Part shown: one piece after another, positions 58,030 through 64,000 of the stretch
Layout: every line of letters starts with the position of its first letter
How positions within the stretch are numbered: the stretch's first letter is position 1
NCBI GenBank assembly: GCA_003281185.1
Contig: QCCS01000001.1
Span: 62,001 to 126,000, forward strand
Origin: Prochlorococcus sp. AG-347-M15
Lineage (GTDB): Bacteria; Cyanobacteriota; Cyanobacteriia; PCC-6307; Cyanobiaceae
DNA: 64,000 nucleotides
Direction: 5' to 3'
Made by a program: the position numbers and the translations under genes
Notes under the pieces: generated by a model
Told to the model about the DNA's origin: nothing
The model's database searches: none
The model's input: the letters and a program-made list of their open reading frames with translations, nothing else

Positions 58030-58929
58030 TTAAAGAGAATCAACCCAATCCAAAATATGCTGATTAACTAATTCAGGTATTTCATCATGAGGACAATGTC
58101 CTGCATCAAGAATAATTTCTTTTGTATTCTTTGGTGTAAATTTTTTATATAGATTTCTTTTTTTTGGAGTGTTCATCCATGGATCTTTACCTCCCCAAAG
58201 AAGCAATAATGGTGCATTTAGCTTTGCGAATAACTTATCCAACGGCAATCCCTGAGGACCTGATGGGTTAAATACACTTCTAAAAACATTAAAAGCTCCG
58301 AAATCTAGCGAAGGCTTCCTTATTGACTCAACTAAAAAATCATCAACATTTTTTTTATCAACATAAACTTGGTTCAAAGTTTTTTTAATATTTTTTGGAT
58401 TTCTCATATTCTCAAAAATCAAACGTTGAAGAACAATATTTTTCAAAAATATGCCGGCAACTGTTTCAATTGAAGTTTGCAACATATTCTTTTTGATAGT
58501 TTTTTCTTCACTAAAATAACCAGCAGCATTAAGTAATATCACACCTGCGTTTAGCTCATTTAATTCTGCACTAGCTGCTAATGCTGCATAACCGCCTAAT
58601 GAATTTCCAACAACAATTGTAGGTTTTTGTATTTTCTCTTTTACATAAGCTACAACCTGATCTTTCCATAAAGATCCTGAGTATTCGACGTCTTGAGGCT
58701 TAGGACTTTTTCCAAAACCTAGTAAATCCATAGCATGAACTTCGTATTTTGTACTTAAAACAGGGATATTAAATCTCCAATGCTCCGTAGAAGCACCGAA
58801 ACCATGAATTAATAAAATTGCGTAATCTTTTGATGTTTGTTCAGGGTAGGCTGAAACAGTATGTATTGGGTAATTTAAAAAATTCCAGTCATAATTCAAG
58901 TCACTATCTATAAGAGCTGATTTTTCCAT
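58030..58929 (-). CDS. Alpha/beta-hydrolase fold protein
   Basis: The 299-residue protein has oxyanion motif LLIHGFGASTEHWR near residue 39, nucleophile Ser110 in VVGNSLGGY, acid Asp249 in WGGKDPW and His278 in DAGHCPHDE, a complete triad. Homologues in plants and cyanobacteria include pheophytinase-like and chlorophyllase-like hydrolases; the substrate is unknown. It lies in a three-gene minus-strand run with the mutarotase and DUF1537 genes. Confidence 0.82.
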   Translation of the reverse strand: MEKSALIDSDLNYDWNFLNYPIHTVSAYPEQTSKDYAILLIHGFGASTEHWRFNIPVLSTKYEVHAMDLLGFGKSPKPQDVEYSGSLWKDQVVAYVKEKIQKPTIVVGNSLGGYAALAASAELNELNAGVILLNAAGYFSEEKTIKKNMLQTSIETVAGIFLKNIVLQRLIFENMRNPKNIKKTLNQVYVDKKNVDDFLVESIRKPSLDFGAFNVFRSVFNPSGPQGLPLDKLFAKLNAPLLLLWGGKDPWMNTPKKRNLYKKFTPKNTKEIILDAGHCPHDEIPELVNQHILDWVDSL

Positions 58930-58972
58930 TTATTAAAAATCTTTTTGTTTTCAATTCTAATAAACTTATTTC

Positions 58973-60340
58973 CTAAAGAAGACCCACAGGATCAGCTGCA
59001 ACATCATCTGAAATTTTATTGCCATCATTTGGAGGCTTATCTTTTAGAACAATTCTCAAGAGAACAGGTGCAAGAAATGTAGTTCCTATAACCATTAATA
59101 AAATAGCTGCTTCAAGAGAAGGAGTTAACAATTTAGCGCTTGTTCCTAATCCAAGAAAAATTAAACCAACCTCTCCTCTAGGCATCATACCCAAACCTAC
59201 AACTAATCTATTTGTAGGTTTATCACTTGAAAATACCCATCCTGCCGCAATTTTTCCAATAATTGCTACAACTAATAAAAATCCTGCGACTACTAGAGCT
59301 GATCTACTTGTTGGATCAAATGGATTGATAACTGATAAATCCATTCCAGCTCCAACTAATACGAAGAAAATTGTGGCAAAAAGGGATACTAGAGGTAAAA
59401 CAGATTGTTGAATTGCGTGATTATTTTTAGAACTACTAAGAATTAATCCAGCTGCAAAAGCACCTAAAGCTGCTTCCAATCCAATGGCTGTTGCTACAAA
59501 ACAACACAACACTAATATCACAAAAGAGGCCACGACTACGGCTCCTGGAGCCTTTAATCTATCTAATAACCAATCAAAACCTGGGGCTGCTGTTCTACTT
59601 AATGCGATAGCAGCAATAACAAATACTACAGCTGCAGCAACTAATTTGACGATAGGAGCAATTTCTAAAGAACCTCCTGCAGCAAGGGCGACTACAACTG
59701 CGAGAATCACAATACCCAAAATATCATCCAAAACAGCCGCTCCAATAACAATCTGTCCTTCTCTAGTTTTTAAATATCCCAACTCGCCAAATACACTTGC
59801 AGTAATTCCTATACTTGTTGCCGTCATAGATGCTCCAGCAAAAACTGCTGGAATTAGATCTACTTGGAAAATAAACATTAATCCAAGAGTTCCAAAGGCA
59901 AACGGTAAAATTACACCAGCCATAGCAACAGTGAAAGCCTGAGCTCCCACGGCTACTAATTCCTCTAACTCACTTTCTAATCCTGTTAAGAATAAAAGAG
60001 CATACAAACCGAGAGTCGCTACTGCTTGGAGAGAAGGAAAACTTTCAAAATAAACATCAGGCACAGCTTCTGGGGGGATTGATGCTAATGAGCTAATAAC
60101 TTTTACAAGTCCTTCATTTAATTCGGTTCCAGCTGAGGGCGGTATCAACAAATGGAATCCTGATGCTCCTATCACAACCCCTGCAAGAAGCTCACCTACT
60201 ATCGTTGGCAAACTTAGTCTTACTAATACTTCCGCTAATGCTCTTGCAGCTAAAAATATCAATAGAAACCTTATAACTCCTATCAACGTTTCAGCAACTT
60301 CTAAATCATGTGCACTTAATTCAGCAAGTAAGGAATACAT
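58973..60340 (-). CDS. CPA2-family Na+/H+ antiporter (NapA/KefB-like)
   Basis: The 455-residue membrane protein has about twelve hydrophobic segments, including VRLSLPTIVGELLAGVVIGA near residue 41, and the acidic residues LLFLTGLESELEEL and GAAVLDDILGIVILA typical of CPA2 exchangers. The C terminus lacks a TrkA-N/NAD-binding domain. It likely exchanges Na+ or K+ for H+ at the plasma or thylakoid membrane. The start is 138 bases from the divergent glgP. Confidence 0.87.
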   Translation of the reverse strand: MYSLLAELSAHDLEVAETLIGVIRFLLIFLAARALAEVLVRLSLPTIVGELLAGVVIGASGFHLLIPPSAGTELNEGLVKVISSLASIPPEAVPDVYFESFPSLQAVATLGLYALLFLTGLESELEELVAVGAQAFTVAMAGVILPFAFGTLGLMFIFQVDLIPAVFAGASMTATSIGITASVFGELGYLKTREGQIVIGAAVLDDILGIVILAVVVALAAGGSLEIAPIVKLVAAAVVFVIAAIALSRTAAPGFDWLLDRLKAPGAVVVASFVILVLCCFVATAIGLEAALGAFAAGLILSSSKNNHAIQQSVLPLVSLFATIFFVLVGAGMDLSVINPFDPTSRSALVVAGFLLVVAIIGKIAAGWVFSSDKPTNRLVVGLGMMPRGEVGLIFLGLGTSAKLLTPSLEAAILLMVIGTTFLAPVLLRIVLKDKPPNDGNKISDDVAADPVGLL

Positions 60341-60358
60341 ATTGAAATGAGAGAAAAA

Positions 60359-60387
60359 ATAAACTACCTAATTGGAAGATAGTTTAT
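60359..60387. promoter_or_regulatory. Inverted repeat in the napA-type/glgP divergent spacer
   Basis: ATAAACTA (60359-60366) and TAGTTTAT (60380-60387) are perfect 8-base inverted repeats with a 13-base spacer. They lie 19 bases upstream of the antiporter start and about 90 bases upstream of the glgP start. An operator or leader hairpin is possible; the A/T content makes chance more likely than for a G/C-rich repeat. Confidence 0.3.
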
Positions 60388-60477
60388 TGAGGGCCCACTT
60401 TAAGAAATATGTAAGAAAAAAGCAAAAATACTCAACAAGTGTGGATCTGAAGTTACAACAAAGAAATTTTCTAAAAA

Positions 60478-63033
60478 ATGGCTATTGTCTGTTATATGAC
60501 TAATCCAATGAACACCAACAAACCCTTTGATCTACGTTTGCCTACTCCAGGCTGCTACTTAGATCCTGAGAAAGCTGGCATGGATTCTGATGCTGTTTTC
60601 CAAGGAATGACAGCCCATCTTTTTTATACTCTCGGGAAGTTAGCTACTTCCGCAAGTCCTCACGACTTGTATATGGCTTTAAGTTATGCGGTTAAAGATA
60701 GGCTAATGACAAGATATTTAGCCAGCGAAGAAGTGATAAGAAAAAAACCACAAAAAACAGTCGCCTACTTATCAGCAGAATTTTTAATAGGTCCACAGTT
60801 AAGTAATAATCTTCTTAATCTTGGGATAACTCAAGAAGCTGAAGATGCTTTAAAAAGATTTGGAATTGAATCATTGTCAACAATTCTTGAAGTTGAAGAG
60901 GAGCCTGGATTAGGTAATGGTGGACTGGGCAGACTTGCAGCTTGTTACATGGAATCATTAGCATCTCTTCAAGTTCCAGCAGTTGGTTATGGTATTCGAT
61001 ATGAATTTGGTATATTCAATCAGCTAATTAGAGACGGTTGGCAAGTTGAAGTAACTGACAAATGGTTAAAAGGTGGATGGCCTTGGGAACTTCCTCAGCC
61101 AGACGAATCATGTTTCGTTGGCTTTGGCGGTAGAACTGAAAGTTATAGAGATGATAAAGGAAATTACAGATCAAGATGGATACCTTCGGAACATGCGATT
61201 GGTGTCCCTCATGATGTACCAGTCTTGGGTTACAGAGTAAATACTTGTGACAGATTAAGATTATGGAGAGCTGATGCAACAGAAAGTTTTGACTTTTATG
61301 CCTTCAATATTGGCGATTATTATGGAGCAGTTGAAGAAAAAGTTGCGTCTGAAACTCTCTCAAAAGTTTTATATCCAAATGATGGAACTGATGAAGGTAG
61401 GAGATTAAGACTCAAACAACAACACTTTTTTGTAAGTTGTTCCTTGCAGGATATGTTGAGAAGTCTAGAAAAAAGATCAATACCAATAACTGAATTTCCT
61501 AAACATTGGACAGTTCAGCTAAATGATACTCATCCTGCTATTGCAGTGGCTGAATTAATGCGGCTTCTTATTGATCAATATCAAATTGGTTGGGATAAAG
61601 CTTGGAACATAACAACTTCTTCAGTAGCCTATACAAACCATACATTACTTCCAGAAGCATTAGAAAAATGGGATTTAGGTTTATTCAATGACCTTCTCCC
61701 TCGACATCTAGAAATTATTTATGAAATTAATTGGAGATTTCTACAACAATTAAGACTACGTTATCCTGGTGATGACAAAATTCTTCAAAAACTCTCAATA
61801 ATTGATGAAGAAGGTTCTAAATCAGTAAGAATGGCTCACCTGGCTACAATTGGAGCACATCATATAAATGGAGTTGCAGCTCTTCATTCAGATTTGATAA
61901 AAAGACAATTACTTCCTGAATTTGCAGAATTATGGCCTGAAAAATTTACAAATGTAACTAACGGGGTTACTCCAAGAAGATGGGTTGCACTCTCAAACCC
62001 ATCATTATCTAACCTTCTAGAAAAAGAAGTTGGTCCTGATTGGATAACTAACATGGAACTTTTAAAAAAGTTAGAAGGGAAAAAAGATGACACTAATTTT
62101 TTAAAAAAATTCGAGGAAACTAAATTAAATGGGAAAAGAAAATTAGCTACTTTTATCCATTCAAAAACAGGTATACTTGTCGATCCATCGAGCTTATTTG
62201 ATGTTCAAGTTAAAAGAATTCATCAATACAAAAGACAACACTTAAACGCCTTACAAATTATTGCTCAATACCTAAGAATTAAAAATTCAACAAACAAATA
62301 TGAAGTTCCAAGAACAATAATCTTTGGAGGCAAAGCTGCTCCAGGTTATTTTATGGCAAAATTAATGATTAGATTCATTAACGGCATCGCTGATGTAGTT
62401 AACTCTGATCCAGATATGGATGGTCTATTAAGGGTTGTTTTTTTACCGGACTATAATGTAAAACTTGGTGAAATTGTCTATCCTGCTACAGATCTTTCAG
62501 AACAAATTTCAACTGCTGGAAAAGAGGCATCTGGAACTGGCAATATGAAGTTTGCTATGAATGGAGCATTGACTATTGGAACATTAGATGGAGCTAATGT
62601 CGAATTAAGAGATCTTGTAAAACAAGAGAATTTCTTCCTTTTTGGAAAAACTGAAAGTGAAATAATGGATCTAAAGAATAATAATTATTCTCCAAAAACC
62701 TTTATTGATAAGTGCCCAGAGTTACAAGAAGTGATACGTCTAATTGAAATTGGGCACTTTAGTAATGGAGATAAAGAATTATTTAAACCATTATTAAATA
62801 GCTTGACTGGAAATGACCCATTCTTTGTAATGGCTGACTTTGAAGACTACTTAAATAAACAAGATGAAGTAAGTCAATGCTGGAATAATAAAAAATCATG
62901 GAATAAAATGGCATTGTTGAATACAGCAAGATCTGGATATTTTTCATCAGATAGATCCATTAGAGAATACTGCAAATCTATTTGGAAAGTCTCTCCAATG
63001 CCAGTTGAAATTACATGCGATGTTAAGAATTAA
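60478..63033 (+). CDS. glgP: Glycogen phosphorylase
   Basis: GlgP releases glucose-1-phosphate from glycogen, important for night-time metabolism. The 851-residue enzyme has the GLGNGGLGRLAACY block, the catalytic VQLNDTHPAIA and the PLP-lysine motif GTGNMKFAMNGA with Lys691, plus LGEIVYPATDLSEQISTAG. The start at 60478 is uncertain: in-frame ATGs at 60496 and 60508 are closer to the conserved FDLRLPTPGC sequence. The C terminus ends directly against the convergent gene. Confidence 0.95.
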   Translation: MAIVCYMTNPMNTNKPFDLRLPTPGCYLDPEKAGMDSDAVFQGMTAHLFYTLGKLATSASPHDLYMALSYAVKDRLMTRYLASEEVIRKKPQKTVAYLSAEFLIGPQLSNNLLNLGITQEAEDALKRFGIESLSTILEVEEEPGLGNGGLGRLAACYMESLASLQVPAVGYGIRYEFGIFNQLIRDGWQVEVTDKWLKGGWPWELPQPDESCFVGFGGRTESYRDDKGNYRSRWIPSEHAIGVPHDVPVLGYRVNTCDRLRLWRADATESFDFYAFNIGDYYGAVEEKVASETLSKVLYPNDGTDEGRRLRLKQQHFFVSCSLQDMLRSLEKRSIPITEFPKHWTVQLNDTHPAIAVAELMRLLIDQYQIGWDKAWNITTSSVAYTNHTLLPEALEKWDLGLFNDLLPRHLEIIYEINWRFLQQLRLRYPGDDKILQKLSIIDEEGSKSVRMAHLATIGAHHINGVAALHSDLIKRQLLPEFAELWPEKFTNVTNGVTPRRWVALSNPSLSNLLEKEVGPDWITNMELLKKLEGKKDDTNFLKKFEETKLNGKRKLATFIHSKTGILVDPSSLFDVQVKRIHQYKRQHLNALQIIAQYLRIKNSTNKYEVPRTIIFGGKAAPGYFMAKLMIRFINGIADVVNSDPDMDGLLRVVFLPDYNVKLGEIVYPATDLSEQISTAGKEASGTGNMKFAMNGALTIGTLDGANVELRDLVKQENFFLFGKTESEIMDLKNNNYSPKTFIDKCPELQEVIRLIEIGHFSNGDKELFKPLLNSLTGNDPFFVMADFEDYLNKQDEVSQCWNNKKSWNKMALLNTARSGYFSSDRSIREYCKSIWKVSPMPVEITCDVKN

Positions 63034-63489
63034 CTAATTAGAATTTTTCTTATCTGGGAAATCAGGAGTTTGATGAAATAACCTATTTAAAATTAATCTA
63101 TCAACGTTTAATGGATCAGGTGCTAATTCTTTTGCAATTTCTTTAAACTTCAATTCAATATTGTTTGAAACTTTTGTATCAAAAATTCTTTCCATTAATG
63201 CTTCTATTGAAAATAGATATGCATTAACACTCTCAAGTTCATCTAAAGCTTCTGTAATATCTGCATCAGAAATATGTTTTTGTTCTACACTGAGATCTTC
63301 ATTTGCTTCTCTTTCAGATAATTCTCTCTGCAACTGATCAGTAACCTTAGTACATAGGGTTCTAAAAGATTGAATTGATGCCCAATTCAATTCTTGTTGC
63401 TGCTTAAAAGTAGGAAATTCTCTAATCAAACGATCATGCTCTTTGTAAAATCTTTGGCAATCAGAGCATTGACAAGGTTCTTCAGTCAA
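63034..63489 (-). CDS. Conserved hypothetical protein with Cys-rich N terminus
   Basis: The 151-residue product has a cysteine cluster EEPCQCSDCQRF (residues 4-13) that could bind metal, followed by a helical region (FKQQQELNWASIQSFRTLC, ALDELESVNAYLFSIEALM) resembling a coiled coil. The start is TTG at 63489. Function is unknown. It shares its stop region with glgP, zero bases between the stops, and lies 31 bases after the next gene. Confidence 0.6.
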   Translation of the reverse strand: MTEEPCQCSDCQRFYKEHDRLIREFPTFKQQQELNWASIQSFRTLCTKVTDQLQRELSEREANEDLSVEQKHISDADITEALDELESVNAYLFSIEALMERIFDTKVSNNIELKFKEIAKELAPDPLNVDRLILNRLFHQTPDFPDKKNSN

Positions 63490-63520
63490 AAGAAAATATA
63501 ATTCTTTTTATATCATCTCA

Positions 63521-63853
63521 CTATTTAGGCAAAATTGTAGGACCGTCCAATAATTCGTCATTTTCATCAAGTGAATCTGGACTATCTGGCAAAGGTATTT
63601 CAATACTAGTTACTAAATTGATGACATCTCTTAGTCTCATAGAATCAGCAAACCATCCCATAGCTTGCTCGGCATCTCCCCTTTTTTCTGCATCATTAGC
63701 TTGATCTTCGTGAGCTTCCGCCAACAAAGCAAGCCAGCACAAACATCTTGCTTGAACTATTGAAAGATCTAAATCATTAGGTTGGGATTTAGAAATGCGT
63801 TCATGCTCTTGTTGAATTAATAGCTTCAAACGCATATCATGCAACTTAGCCAT
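63521..63853 (-). CDS. Conserved small hypothetical protein
   Basis: The 110-residue product is mostly helical (MRLKLLIQQEHERIS, then SIVQARCLCWLALLAEAHED) with an acidic Pro/Asp-rich C-terminal tail. A TPR-like helix pair near residues 33-78 is possible (WFADSMRLRDVINLV). It is not a recognised enzyme. The gap of 31 bases suggests cotranscription with the 63034 gene. Confidence 0.6.
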   Translation of the reverse strand: MAKLHDMRLKLLIQQEHERISKSQPNDLDLSIVQARCLCWLALLAEAHEDQANDAEKRGDAEQAMGWFADSMRLRDVINLVTSIEIPLPDSPDSLDENDELLDGPTILPK

Positions 63854-63931
63854 AACAGATTTATTACTAACTATACGCTAGCTAGAGAGTAGCAAGTTTG
63901 CACACATACTACATATAGTTTTTTATTTTTA

Positions 63932-64000
<69 letters not shown>

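Noticed and set aside
59019..59942. Long plus-strand open frames (up to 152 codons) opposite the Na+/H+ antiporter.
   Set aside because: They are antisense shadows produced by codon bias of an Ala/Gly/Ile-rich membrane protein, with Thr/Pro-rich translations and no start context.

Overview
The window looks like a chromosomal segment from a marine picocyanobacterium, very probably a high-light-adapted Prochlorococcus. The evidence is the strong A+T bias, very tight gene packing, and gene content: photosystem I subunit PsaD, the cyanobacterial NDH-1 subunit NdhN, the circadian-input protein LdpA, a heme oxygenase/PebA/PebB bilin pathway, a PanC-Cmk fusion, a CAAD-domain protein and a cyanobacterial-type LexA box at recA. 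The strain is not identified. No insertion sequence, prophage, CRISPR array or origin was seen.

Layout. Bases 1-13679 (minus strand) are the fused S10-spc-alpha ribosomal superoperon, read L3-L4-L23-L2-S19-L22-S3-L16-L29-S17-L14-L24-L5-S8-L6-L18-S5-L15-SecY-Adk-L36-S13-S11-RpoA-L17-TruA; truA runs off the left edge. S10, S14 and L30 are absent from their classical positions, and L36 is of the cysteine-free type. Bases 13.9-17.6 kb (plus) hold ndhN-ldpA, tRNA-Gln(TTG), a HAD hydrolase and recA. Bases 17.6-28.2 kb mix both strands: a degenerate DinG-like helicase, tyrA, a CrtD-like desaturase, a fructosamine-kinase-like gene, a CAAD protein, a MoeB/ThiF-rhodanese protein, a tandem CobO-like ATPase, a LarE-like sulfur transferase, speD and recF. 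Bases 28.2-38.7 kb are mostly minus: tRNA-Arg(CCG), a GNAT protein, ppc, gshA, trpE, psaD, an atypical histidine kinase, rodA and mrp.

Bases 38.9-42.9 kb hold hemF, a CCB/DUF2930 protein, a RNase D-like nuclease and an LpxB-like glycosyltransferase whose start abuts tRNA-Cys(GCA). Just beyond this tRNA (43.0-47.4 kb) is the most accessory-looking stretch: a 5' spacer with palindromes and a candidate 53-residue ORF, two membrane-anchored SGNH-hydrolase-like genes, and a divergent sterol-desaturase/fatty-acid-hydroxylase gene. It may be a cell-envelope lipid or glycan modification cassette, but that is inference.

Bases 47.4-64 kb return to core genes: two conserved unknowns, purM, panC-cmk, a low-molecular-weight phosphatase, ho1-pebA-pebB, icd, a DUF1537 sugar-acid kinase, a mutarotase, an alpha/beta hydrolase, a NapA-type antiporter, glgP, two unknowns, and the 3' part of tRNA-Arg(CCT) cut by the right edge.

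A repeated architectural feature is convergent genes whose stop codons touch or overlap, leaving no room for hairpin terminators. Together the genes cover translation, protein export, photosynthetic electron transport, pigment and heme metabolism, carbon and amino-acid metabolism, and DNA repair.
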